This document shows positions 42,553 through 51,826 of a stretch of 64,000 nucleotides of DNA, in pieces (within the stretch, counting starts at the first letter, position 1; each line of letters begins with the position of its first letter). This DNA is from Wolfiporia cocos (taxonomy: Eukaryota; Basidiomycota; Agaricomycetes; Polyporales; Phaeolaceae). Made by a program: the position numbers and the translations under genes. The notes under the pieces were generated by a model. The model was not told the DNA's origin and made no database searches. It was given only the letters and a program-made list of their open reading frames with translations. The stretch lies in contig JACCLO010000002.1 in assembly GCA_029448655.1 (NCBI GenBank), forward strand, positions 124,001-188,000. Reading direction: 5' to 3'.

Positions 42553-45500
42553 TTACTTTCCTGTGGAGCCGAAACCACCAGTACCGCGCTCGGATTTAAT
42601 CTTTTCAAAGTAAGATTTTCCGTGTAGCGTAATGTGCGGGTCCTTAGCAACTTCGCAGATGAGCTGAGCAATCTTATCACCGGCCCGAATGTCGATAGAT
42701 ATATCGGAGTGATTCCGGAGAATGATGATTACTTCGCCTTGATAATCGTGGTCGATGACGCCACCCATTACGTCTATGCCTTTGCGTGCGAGACTAGAGC
42801 GGGGGGCGATACGTCCGTAAGTGCCGAAAGGTACCTGGATTTTCAGTTTGGTATTGTATTCTGTCTGCCCGTGAGCTGGCAGAACGTCGCCTGTTGCAGT
42901 GTACAGGTCAAACCCAACCGAGTCCTTGGTTCCCTTTTCCGGCATTCGGCCGCCTTCACCGACTACGATTTTCAAGTCCGCGTTTTGGTTGATGTCCGCT
43001 GACATCCATCCCCCGTCGGGGTGTCTAACCATGCGCTGCTTAGGATCTTTCGCAAATTCTTCGCGATACTGCGGCCAGTCGTCTGGCCACGTGCATTCGT
43101 CGGCTTCCCAGTCGTCGCTGTCAGGGTCGAAGACATGAACTGCTTCTTTCCTTCTAGCTGATCGCCTGAGGGGGACATCCTGCATTGGAATAGGGTGTGA
43201 AGCCTTGTATTCCTGCAAAATGTCGTATGCCGAGTCGAGATCCGCTTCGCGTACCCAGGAGTCGTCATTGATACCGAATCCCTTCCATCGGATTCTGTAT
43301 TCAACTCTTCCTGCGCAGAGACGATGATCTAAGATCTTCTCGACTTCCCATAATTCCTCGCCGTCGACCATTTCTGGTTGAGGCTCTGGTTTTTTCTGAT
43401 GCACCGGGTCCTTGTACATGACCAACTTGGAAGCGTGAAATACGGGGTGGTAAGCCCTGTATTGCTCGTCCATGTGTACCCTAAAGGTGACCGGAGATAA
43501 TTGTTCAATTATCTTAAATGGTCCCAAATAGCGTGGACTAAGACTTCTTTCGGAGTCTTGCCAGCTACGGGCGTCAACGAGTACTTTGTCGCCGACTTTA
43601 AACGGTACCAAGCGCTTGTGTTGATCATAATACCAAGACCAGCGTTCAGCAGCCAGTTTCATAGCTGCCTTAGCTTGTTCTTGTGCTGACCATCTGGCGT
43701 AAGCAAATTGATTTAAATCCGAATATTGCGTCGGCTTCAAATCCGTAGGTCCTGCATTGGGATGCCTTCCTAGTTCGACGAAGAATGGACTATTCTTGGT
43801 CGTCTCACTAGCCGCGTTATTGTACGCGAACTCTGCCGTGGGGAGATAGAATACCCAGTTATCTTTTTGGATAACGTCGATGTAGCATCGTAGGTATTGT
43901 TCTAGAATTTGGTTAATTCTCTCCGTTTGGCCGTCCGCTTGCGGGTGATAGGCTGTTGTCATCGACCTCTGAATTCCCAATTGCTCGCACCATCCCTTGA
44001 ATAGCTCAGAAGAGAATTGCGGTCCTCTGTCCGAAATGATTTGTTTCGGAAGCCCGTGGTTCGGATAAATCCGAAGGTACAGGAGGTTCGCTAATTCCTT
44101 TGCCGAGATATTGTCCGAAGTGGGAATGAAGTGTGCGCGCTTGGTCAATCGGTCCACTACTACCATAATGGCAGTGAATTGTTTACGTTCGCCACTAGGC
44201 GGTAAGTGGACAATGAAGTCGATGGTGATTGTGTCCCATGGTGCTTCCGGAACTGGGAGCGGTTGCAGGGGTCCGTACGGGGTCTGGTTGCGGTTCTTCA
44301 TGCGCTGGCATGTGTCGCAACCTTCCACGTATTGCTTTACCATCGTGGTCATTCCAGGCCACCAGTAATTACGTGATAGAAGTTCATAGGTCTTCCATCG
44401 TCCGAAGTGTCCGGCCGTCACATGGTCATGATGTAACTCCATAATCTTCGTGCGCAATTCCTTAGGCTCTTTTGGAACGTACACTTTTCCTCGTCTGAGG
44501 AGTAATCCGGCCTCCATGTTCCATTCCTGGAGATCTTTACCGAATTCCTTGGGACCACTTTTCAGTAGTTCCTGGTAATCCTTGGTAATTTGATCGTCCA
44601 TGAGGGCTTGTCGGATTTGTCGGAGAAGGTCCTCGTCGCCTGATTGTATCTCCTGCTGTGACGCTTCTAGCGCCCTAACCGTAAAGTATTCCGGTTTCAG
44701 CAAAATTTGATCGCGATTGTCGAGTTCCACCCCCTCTTCATGGTCTGGCCTCCGTGACAGAGGATCAGCCGTGAGCATTGTTTTACCGGGTTTGTGACAC
44801 ATGGTGAAGTTGAACCTTGTCAGGTAAAGACTCCAACGTGCCTGTCTCCGGGTTAGCCGTTGTGCCGATTTGAAATATGTCAGATTGAGATGATCCGACC
44901 ATACTTCAAATTTGTGTGGGTGTCCTTCGAGGTAATGTCTCCATTCCTCTAGTGCACGGATGATTGCGAGCAACTCCTTATCGTAAATCTCATAGTTCCT
45001 TTCGGGTGCTGATAGAGATTTCGAGTAAAAGGCTACCGGGTGCCAGAGCTTATCCTCCGAAGAGTATTGCGATAGCACTGCACCAGTTGCGTAATCGGAA
45101 GAATCCGCTTCCACGCGGAACGGGGACTCCTGATCTGGGATCCGGAGTATTGGAGCCGATGTGAAAGCTTCCTTGAGAGTTTGGAAGGCTTCCGCTTGTT
45201 CGGGTCCCCAGTTCCATTGCGTGTTTTTCTTGGACAGTTCGGTTAACGGCTTAACCACTTTGGAGAAGTCTTTAATGAACCGACGGTAGTAGTTGGCGAA
45301 GCCAACAAAGGCTTGGACGTCCTTTACCTTGGCAGGTGTAGGCCAGTCCATGACACCGGCTACCTTCTTAGGGTCCATTTCGACTTTTCCTTTGGAAATG
45401 ATCATTCCCAGGTATTCAATACTGCTTTGTTCGAAGAAGCACTTTTCAGGCTTCGCGAACAAGTCGTTGTCTTGCAAGATTTGTAATACTTGCTTGACAA

Positions 45501-47088
45501 TACGACGGTGTTCCAACAGGTCGTTTCCGAACACAAGGATGTCGTCTAGGTAGACAATGACCTTTCCTTTTCTGATAAGGTCACCTAGAATATCGTTCAT
45601 CATGTGTTGGAACGTGCTGGGTGCATTACAAAAACCGAAGTACATGACTACAGCTTCGTAAAGGCCGTTAGGCGTAATGAATGCGGTCTTCCATTCATCT
45701 CCCTCCTTGATTCTTACGTTGTTGTAACCCCAACGCAAGTCGAGCTTCGTAAAGATCGAAGCCTGGCTAAGCTTATCGATAAGCTCGTCTATGCGTGGGA
45801 GAGGGTACCTGTTTTTAATGGTCAAGTCGTTTACTTTTCGGTAATCGACTACCATTCGGGCTCCGCCGTCTTTTTTAGGGACGAAGAAGACCGGGCTCGC
45901 GATCGGGGATTTCGAGTGTCGGATGTAGCCCTTCCGTAACTCTTCCTGAATCCACTGATCTAGCGAGTTCGCCTCCTGAGGAGACATCTTGTATGCCTTA
46001 CTTGGGGGCGGTAGTACCGCGTCATCGGGGAAGTCGATGGCGTGGTCGTATGGTTTCCGTTCGGGCATCCTTTCGGATGCGCGTTGAGAAAATACCGTGG
46101 GACCAAACTCCTGGTATTCCTCCAGAACCAAGGATTTCCATTTCTGGAGATCCGCATCTGTCAGGAATTCATCATCCGACTTCTCCGTTATCGACTGAAT
46201 GGCATCGATAAGGAGTTCCGTTCCTTCGTCAAGGGTGTTCACCCAAGCGACAAAGGGATTCTCCGGTTCCTCTAAGCCGAGAAAATCTATTGGAAAGTCA
46301 TTGATGATCTGATAGATGTTGCGGGGTTCGATTTCGTCCTCTTCCTCAGAAATCGAAACCCGTTTGCCATGTTTGCATTTTTCCGTACACCGATATGTGA
46401 AGGTTCCTTCCGGCCAGTTGAAGTCCGGGTTGTGTTTCAGGAACCAATCATATCCGAGGATTACATCCGCATTCTGTACGTCCATTACGTACAAGAATTC
46501 GGTGGACTTGTGTTCCTCGTGCACCATATAAGCTTTTACTGCCATATTGATATTACCGGCGGTATTAGAGGTACCGTCGGCGTTGCGAATCTCGAGAGGC
46601 GAAGGTAGTTTCTGAGTGACTAACTTTTCCTCATGGACGAGTTTCTTATCTATGACGCTTATTGATGCACCGGTGTCGATTAATGCCATGGCGTTTACTT
46701 TCTTTCCATATACCCACAGTTCCACTTCGATAGAGAACGATTTATTGTCGTCTCGAGAATCGTTTCCATGTACATTATACAAAGTGAAAAACTCCGACGC
46801 GAGCGGGTCAGGATAAAAGTATTTTACAGGAGGGGCACGTGTAGCTAGTGTCCTTGTCCTCCGGGCAAAGTCCATTGCCGAGTTACCGAATATACCGAGA
46901 TGGGATACCGGGTGACGTACGACCGCCTTATCTTCCCACAAGATAGGGGGTCTCTGTGAAGCCTCTTCGTAGAGGTGCGCTTCTTCGGGGCGCTGTACAC
47001 TCCCAGCCGCTGCGGGGCTGGTGTGTTCTTCACAGAACGTCTTCGAGACGTGTGGTTGGGGCGAGGGGAACCGAGATGGTCCCGACAT
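42553..47088 (-). CDS. pol: pol of copy C: protease-RT-RNase H-integrase-chromodomain-dUTPase
   Basis: 1511 codons. Protease Asp at residue 138 (IDTGAS); RT about 390-560 with YLDD at 513-516; RNase H about 640-770; integrase zinc finger from HHDHVTAGHFGRW (about 890) with C..C in CDTCQRMK; core Asp/Asp/Glu in TIDFIVHLP, ISDRGPQF and the GQTERINQ region; GPY/F-like SPRYLGPFKI; chromodomain about 1245-1297 (LWEVEKILDHR, YRIRWKGF, DSWV); dUTPase about 1368-1511 with all five motifs, ending GTGGFGSTGK. The chromodomain probably targets integration to marked chromatin; dUTPase would limit uracil in cDNA. The pol frame is +1 relative to gag and overlaps its last 58 nt. An internal ATG (MSGPSRFPSP) at 47088 could also start it. 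Confidence 0.95.
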   Translation of the reverse strand: MSGPSRFPSPQPHVSKTFCEEHTSPAAAGSVQRPEEAHLYEEASQRPPILWEDKAVVRHPVSHLGIFGNSAMDFARRTRTLATRAPPVKYFYPDPLASEFFTLYNVHGNDSRDDNKSFSIEVELWVYGKKVNAMALIDTGASISVIDKKLVHEEKLVTQKLPSPLEIRNADGTSNTAGNINMAVKAYMVHEEHKSTEFLYVMDVQNADVILGYDWFLKHNPDFNWPEGTFTYRCTEKCKHGKRVSISEEEDEIEPRNIYQIINDFPIDFLGLEEPENPFVAWVNTLDEGTELLIDAIQSITEKSDDEFLTDADLQKWKSLVLEEYQEFGPTVFSQRASERMPERKPYDHAIDFPDDAVLPPPSKAYKMSPQEANSLDQWIQEELRKGYIRHSKSPIASPVFFVPKKDGGARMVVDYRKVNDLTIKNRYPLPRIDELIDKLSQASIFTKLDLRWGYNNVRIKEGDEWKTAFITPNGLYEAVVMYFGFCNAPSTFQHMMNDILGDLIRKGKVIVYLDDILVFGNDLLEHRRIVKQVLQILQDNDLFAKPEKCFFEQSSIEYLGMIISKGKVEMDPKKVAGVMDWPTPAKVKDVQAFVGFANYYRRFIKDFSKVVKPLTELSKKNTQWNWGPEQAEAFQTLKEAFTSAPILRIPDQESPFRVEADSSDYATGAVLSQYSSEDKLWHPVAFYSKSLSAPERNYEIYDKELLAIIRALEEWRHYLEGHPHKFEVWSDHLNLTYFKSAQRLTRRQARWSLYLTRFNFTMCHKPGKTMLTADPLSRRPDHEEGVELDNRDQILLKPEYFTVRALEASQQEIQSGDEDLLRQIRQALMDDQITKDYQELLKSGPKEFGKDLQEWNMEAGLLLRRGKVYVPKEPKELRTKIMELHHDHVTAGHFGRWKTYELLSRNYWWPGMTTMVKQYVEGCDTCQRMKNRNQTPYGPLQPLPVPEAPWDTITIDFIVHLPPSGERKQFTAIMVVVDRLTKRAHFIPTSDNISAKELANLLYLRIYPNHGLPKQIISDRGPQFSSELFKGWCEQLGIQRSMTTAYHPQADGQTERINQILEQYLRCYIDVIQKDNWVFYLPTAEFAYNNAASETTKNSPFFVELGRHPNAGPTDLKPTQYSDLNQFAYARWSAQEQAKAAMKLAAERWSWYYDQHKRLVPFKVGDKVLVDARSWQDSERSLSPRYLGPFKIIEQLSPVTFRVHMDEQYRAYHPVFHASKLVMYKDPVHQKKPEPQPEMVDGEELWEVEKILDHRLCAGRVEYRIRWKGFGINDDSWVREADLDSAYDILQEYKASHPIPMQDVPLRRSARRKEAVHVFDPDSDDWEADECTWPDDWPQYREEFAKDPKQRMVRHPDGGWMSADINQNADLKIVVGEGGRMPEKGTKDSVGFDLYTATGDVLPAHGQTEYNTKLKIQVPFGTYGRIAPRSSLARKGIDVMGGVIDHDYQGEVIIILRNHSDISIDIRAGDKIAQLICEVAKDPHITLHGKSYFEKIKSERGTGGFGSTGK

Positions 47089-49033
47089 TGGCGACGGTGG
47101 TGGCGGGGGCCGAGGGTCCTGCTGAGCTTGAGTCAGCCGTTACTTCTTCCCAGATCGTTCGGGCACGATACGTCTTGCCATCCGCGGGGGGCGCCGAGTA
47201 CGGCTTCTTGCCAGAAGCCTGTCCCTTTCCACTACCCGAAGGAGCAGCCGTGGTCTTTCCAGACGCGGCAGCTGCATCCTTCGCCCTTTGTTGTTCGGCC
47301 CGCTGAGCGGCAGGCACGAACGTTCCCGCAGCCTTGTCCGCGGCAAGCTTAGGACACTTGTTGAAATAGTGTCCCGTCTGCTTGCAGTAGGTGCAGACGG
47401 CGTTGGTGGTGTCGGCGGGGGCTTTGGCGGGCGCCTTTCCCTTGTCCTTCTTTTTCTCCGACTTCTTTGCAGAAGTGGAGGACGTCTCCTTCTTTTCGGC
47501 AGGTGCCGAGTCCTTCTTACCGGCCTTCTCGAAGATCGAACCCTTGATCTTGTCTGGATATGACGTTTGATACATTTCCAGAGCGAAGTCGATGAGGGGC
47601 TCGATGTCGGTCGGGGCCTTGAAGAACGGAGTCTTGCCGAGGACGTTTAAGGTGTCCTTGACCTTTTCCGGGAGAGTCTCGGTGAATTCCCACACCAGAG
47701 TCTCATTGGCGGTTTCAGAGAGACGGCCGAGGGTGCGGAACCGTTCGCAGTAATTGAAGTAGTTCGATTCTGCCAGTTCCTTGCCCTTCGTGCCGTAATA
47801 GCCGCGAATTTCCTTCTTGGCTATCTCCTTATCCGTCATCTTCCCATACTGCACCATGACTGACTTGGTGAAGTCCTCCCAGGTGCCGAGAGGTTCACCG
47901 TTTCCTGCCTTCTTGATGAGAGGCGAGAAAAATTTGTATGCGTCCCCTGTGACGCGGAAGAGGGCCGTGGTGATACGGTCATGGTCATCGTAGACCCTGA
48001 GCGTACCGAAGTACAGGCCCATCTTCTCCACCCATTCCTGCGCAGTCACCTTTCCAGATGACCCGGAGAATTCGGGGGGAGGGGGGATTTTCAGGTTTTG
48101 AGGCAGACCTGGAATCTGCGGGGCGACGGCTGCTACAGCAGCGGCTGCAGCTTGTGCGGTGGCAGCGGCCTCGGCTGCACGGGTTCGAGCATTACCGGGG
48201 GCCGGTGCGGGTTCTTCCGGGGGCGTGCGGATGCCGGGAGGGTTGGGAACGGAGGGATTCTTGCGAATTCTCCGAAGTTCCTCGTCAACCTTCTCCATGC
48301 GCTCTGCGAACGCATCCTCGAGGTCGTCCAGCCGGGACCGGTAGTCCTTTCGGAGCTGCTTCTCCATTTCGGAGAGCTTAGCGGTGTACTCCTGTCGGAG
48401 TTCCTTGCCGAGGTCCACCATGGTGGACAATACCTCGTTCCGGACCGAATTGACCGCTTCGTGTAGCTCGTCTTGGGCCTTCTGTTCGATTGCCCTGGAT
48501 TGCCCAGCTAGGGAATCGATTCGTTCATGGATACGCTCCAGGCGGGCGTGCACCATTCGACCTAGGGTGTCGGTGGTGTCATGGCTTATGGCCGCACTTC
48601 GTTGTACGGCGGCATCGATGATTGGCCCATGTATGGACCCATCCACCTTGTGGTGTTCCTCCTCAGGAAGGTACGCCTTAAGGTTGTTCTCGACAGCGAC
48701 ATTGGTCTGTCGTGTCGGACCCGAAAATTCCATTTCCAGGGTGGTGGCGGGCCCGATAGGGCGAGTTCGACGAGCCGGTGGGTACCCGGCAATGGGGGAG
48801 CCTGGGCGTGTACCCATGGGGTTGGTCGGAGATTCCCTTTGCGGGGGAGCGAACTCCGGCATTTCCTCTTCCTCTTCCTCTTCCTCTTCTTCTTCTTCTC
48901 CCTCGCTTAGGTGCTCCAGCGTCACCAGTTGCTGGGTTCCCGAGGGACCAGCTACCGGTGTCACCGGGCCTTCTGAGCGGAGGCGCATCTTACGGGGGGC
49001 GAGAGGAGTGCTGACGGAGGAGGTGGAAGACAT
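47030..49033 (-). CDS. gag: gag of copy C
   Basis: 667 residues, MSSTSSVSTPLAPRK. Glu-rich stretch near residue 45, coiled coil about 150-270, Ala/Pro linker, Gag domain about 320-510, Lys/Ala/Ser-rich linker, one zinc knuckle CTYCKQTGHYFNKC (CX2CX4HX4C), then Ala/Gly-rich tail ending LAPTTRLEDVL. Forms the virus-like particle. The next upstream ORF (ORF1) ends 149 nt before this start, so gag is not the first ORF of the full transcript. Confidence 0.93.
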   Translation of the reverse strand: MSSTSSVSTPLAPRKMRLRSEGPVTPVAGPSGTQQLVTLEHLSEGEEEEEEEEEEEEMPEFAPPQRESPTNPMGTRPGSPIAGYPPARRTRPIGPATTLEMEFSGPTRQTNVAVENNLKAYLPEEEHHKVDGSIHGPIIDAAVQRSAAISHDTTDTLGRMVHARLERIHERIDSLAGQSRAIEQKAQDELHEAVNSVRNEVLSTMVDLGKELRQEYTAKLSEMEKQLRKDYRSRLDDLEDAFAERMEKVDEELRRIRKNPSVPNPPGIRTPPEEPAPAPGNARTRAAEAAATAQAAAAAVAAVAPQIPGLPQNLKIPPPPEFSGSSGKVTAQEWVEKMGLYFGTLRVYDDHDRITTALFRVTGDAYKFFSPLIKKAGNGEPLGTWEDFTKSVMVQYGKMTDKEIAKKEIRGYYGTKGKELAESNYFNYCERFRTLGRLSETANETLVWEFTETLPEKVKDTLNVLGKTPFFKAPTDIEPLIDFALEMYQTSYPDKIKGSIFEKAGKKDSAPAEKKETSSTSAKKSEKKKDKGKAPAKAPADTTNAVCTYCKQTGHYFNKCPKLAADKAAGTFVPAAQRAEQQRAKDAAAASGKTTAAPSGSGKGQASGKKPYSAPPADGKTYRARTIWEEVTADSSSAGPSAPATTVANVGTISVPLAPTTRLEDVL

Positions 49034-49182
49034 TTTTGTGAATAAACTGTTTGTGACGAATGTTAGTTCCGGTTACTCATTGTCTTAGATTCTTAAGAAG
49101 GGTTTGTGGTTTGAAAACTGCAACTTTCGTTATAGATCCCACTTGCACTCTATTTCAGAGTTAAAAGATGATAGTATTTCTA

Positions 49183-50106
49183 CTATACAATCGCGAGTAT
49201 ATCCTCTTCTACCGAAGTAGTTGAGGGCCCTGCCACCTTGTCAGGTGGTGTTACACCGAAGGCAAAAGTAATTTGTAGCGCTACGCATTCTGCTATGATA
49301 CGAGCTAAGTCCGTACGCCAATCCAAAAAGGAAATACTGCCGAGCTGTTTACAGTACTTTTTCATAATTCTCCAGTCTCTATTGGTGATCCTCCCCCGTC
49401 TCGCTCTATCCTTTACGTTATCCACCAAGTCCTCCAATTCTACTACCATAGTATGGAAACGCATGTCGTTTTCCATATGGAAGCCTGGGTAATTAGGGGG
49501 ATGGTTGGCGAGAGGAGTGAGACGAGTGAGAGTGCCTTCTAGCATGGGAATAACTTGATCGCATGCTTGGAGAGGCTTCTTCTTCCCGAAGACGAGGGAA
49601 GGGTCGAGAATCTTGTGGTTGGCCGGAACGGAAGGTCCGGCCGCCGGGCTGGAGAGACGGAGGGCCAGTGAAGAAGCTGCTTGCTTGGCTTCCTTGGCGG
49701 CTTGTTTGGCGGCGATTCGCTTATTCAGCTTATCGCGGGCGAGCTTGAGCTTGTTGAGTTCGCGGAGTTCGATAAGGTTCTCCATGGCGGTAATGGATTG
49801 CGCTAGCTTCTCTTCCTCTGTCCAGATGCGCTTGGCAAGTGGAACTGGTTTGGGAGGTCGAGGAGCGGGTTTCCCAGCCTCAGCGATGTGCTTTGGCATG
49901 TGGACAGGAATCTCCCAAAGATGGAGTTTCCCGGTGTAGTCTTCCTTTACAGGAAGGGTGTAAGTGACGTCCTCTGCCCGAGGAATGTCGGTGGTGTCGA
50001 TGCGGCTGAGAAGGGACCGCTTCGCCGGTTTGACGTAGGGGGCAGTGGAGGAGCCACGGGTGCGACGGGTAACGCGGGGCATGTTTCTAGAAAGTGCAGC
50101 CTTCAT
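49183..50106 (-). CDS. ORF1 of copy C: extra protein encoded upstream of gag
   Basis: 307 codons, starting MKAALSRNMPRVTRRTRG. Basic N terminus; Pro-rich RPPKPVPLAKRIW; Lys/Ala-rich helix LNKLKLARDKLNKRIAAKQ; C-terminal helical domain with DLVDNVKDRARRGRITNRDW and FLDWRTDLARI. Open in this young copy and in copy A, and related to a protein at the same place in element B. No signal peptide or membrane segment. Not a recognised retroelement protein; function unknown. Confidence 0.85.
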   Translation of the reverse strand: MKAALSRNMPRVTRRTRGSSTAPYVKPAKRSLLSRIDTTDIPRAEDVTYTLPVKEDYTGKLHLWEIPVHMPKHIAEAGKPAPRPPKPVPLAKRIWTEEEKLAQSITAMENLIELRELNKLKLARDKLNKRIAAKQAAKEAKQAASSLALRLSSPAAGPSVPANHKILDPSLVFGKKKPLQACDQVIPMLEGTLTRLTPLANHPPNYPGFHMENDMRFHTMVVELEDLVDNVKDRARRGRITNRDWRIMKKYCKQLGSISFLDWRTDLARIIAECVALQITFAFGVTPPDKVAGPSTTSVEEDILAIV

Positions 50107-51127
50107 GAGAAACGAAGTTTCCCAGTGATACGTCCAAGAACAGGAATAAAAGGGATTATGTAAGGTAGGGTAGTGGACTCCTTTTCAGGAGCAAAGAAGG
50201 TGTACTACGGGGCATAATTACTCTTATGTTGCGCGCAAACCCTGTGCCGAGACGGCGCGGATATTCGCATGACCCTAACGGTCAGAGGCGCCGACTCCAG
50301 GGGTAGAGTTGCTGACTGCCAGGCCGGTTCCTGGGTCAGATGATTGGGATTCGGATACACGACACCGCCCCGGAGGGACGATGCCGGAAAGTGGCTGGGA
50401 TTTTACATCCCTTAGCCTGTCCATGCTTCAACAATGAGGTTGCCGTCTATAGCCACATGGGTGTCACATCAGGGCTAAAAAACCACTGTCGATCTAAGAT
50501 CGCGAGACAGCAGCGCTCCACATCCCGAAGGAGTGGGCCACGCGCTTCTCTTCCAATGGGGCCCCAAATCCGTTTGACCCATGCTCGCACGCCGAGCTGC
50601 CCGGAGGACTTATGCTATTGGCTACCGCGAGTGACCTATGGCAGGGTGATTTTTTACGTCACCCCCCTCACTGCTTTTCCCATAACGGGTTCAACGCAGG
50701 TCCCTTACGCCTGGGAGGCGGCTTTGGAAAATTCCCATGCCATCATAATGATGACCCTGTGGATAGTGATGGGGCGCTGAACAACGCTTGCCATGACAGG
50801 GGGTTGGGCGCACACAGGCAGACCGTCCCCTTTTCTCCACAGGCGGGTCTTAACCGCGCATGGTCCAAGCTTGTCAGCGAGGACCATGTCCCCTTGACCC
50901 TGGAGTCCGGGTTAGGTAGGCCTCCTGCCTAAAAAGGCGGTGTGGCTTCCCTGGTTGCCAATCCTCTGCCGAGAATGGTGATGTATCCCCCAGATCTCAA
51001 CTATCACCCCAATCGCCTTGTCAGGCAGAAAGGGATGTGCGCAGCAACAAGTAATAGCCCCTGTAGGATAGAAACCCAGACCCAAGCGCAAGCGCAAGGG
51101 TGGGGGTATGGGGGAGATTTGTTCTTA
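50107..51127 (-). other. 5' leader of copy C with primer-binding site
   Basis: About 1 kb, GC-rich, nearly identical to 8249-9271. No accepted ORF. The primer site AGAACAAATCT (element sense) is at 51125-51115, two bases inside the LTR. Confidence 0.75.
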
Positions 51128-51826
51128 TGACACAGACTAGACTGTGGGACTCACACTATAACCTTATAGGCGACTTGAAGATGTTGCAGAAGGTTGGTGA
51201 GGAGGCTAGTGGGCGCAAGCAGAGATGGTATGTAACTGTGCGAATGCAGAGAACAAATCTAAGGCTTATCCGCAGTGATAGCCCTACTTATATACATGCT
51301 TTGTTTGGTTACCGGTAAGGGAGCCAAACATGAAGGTGGTCTGTGCGCAGACATAACTAATATGCTTAAGTCGTAAACTACAATAGACCATGTGCGCCGG
51401 TAATGGCCGCACCAGTAAGATCGTTTGTTTGGACCGTAGGTCCATGTTGTGGAAGTGGCTGTAGCTACGTTAGTAAGCCATGCATGTGATTCTTATATAC
51501 CGGCATCGGGATATGAGTAATCATAAGGGCATTGGCATGTGATAACGAGCGGGCCGCTTATCCAATCGTACTGACATAGCCCGGTACCGGGATATGAGTA
51601 AAGCGCGTGACACCGGAGGTTAGTCCGCTGAGTCATTGACGCGTATAACCGTGTTATGTACGTGTTGTTATGACAAGTGGACGTATACCGCGTTGTGTAC
51701 GTGTTGTTTGGTTGCGTGTACGTGTAGACGGGCGCTTAGCAGCGTAGATGTCTACAAGGTCGTAGAAATACCAGATAAATAGGTAAAAATACGGGAAAAA
51801 TAGTGGCATCTCCCAAATCTGTGACA
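51128..51826 (-). repeat. 5' LTR of copy C (699 bp)
   Basis: Reads the same as 41815-42513; followed by the target duplication CCTTG. Confidence 0.97.
51250..51294 (-). promoter_or_regulatory. TATA box and self-primer segment of copy C 5' LTR
   Basis: Element sense TATATAAG (51294-51287), first base 34 nt before AGATTTGTTCT (51260-51250), which pairs over 11 nt with the site at 51115-51125. The spacing from TATA suits a transcript start at or next to the A of AGATT. Confidence 0.72.

Larger units (their letters stand above)
41815..51826 (-). mobile_element. Family-1 Ty3/Gypsy retrotransposon, copy C (intact, young)
   Basis: 10012 bp flanked by CCTTG (41810-41814 and 51827-51831). Both LTRs are 699 bp and I found no difference between them on reading. 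ORF1, gag and a single 1511-codon pol are open. Together these indicate a recent insertion and a potentially autonomous element. It lies in the transposase gene of a Tc1/mariner-like element. Confidence 0.97.

Noticed and set aside
51115..51127. tRNA-type primer-binding site
   Set aside because: No TGG at the LTR edge and no match to a tRNA 3' end that I can recognise; the self-complementary LTR segment explains the site better.
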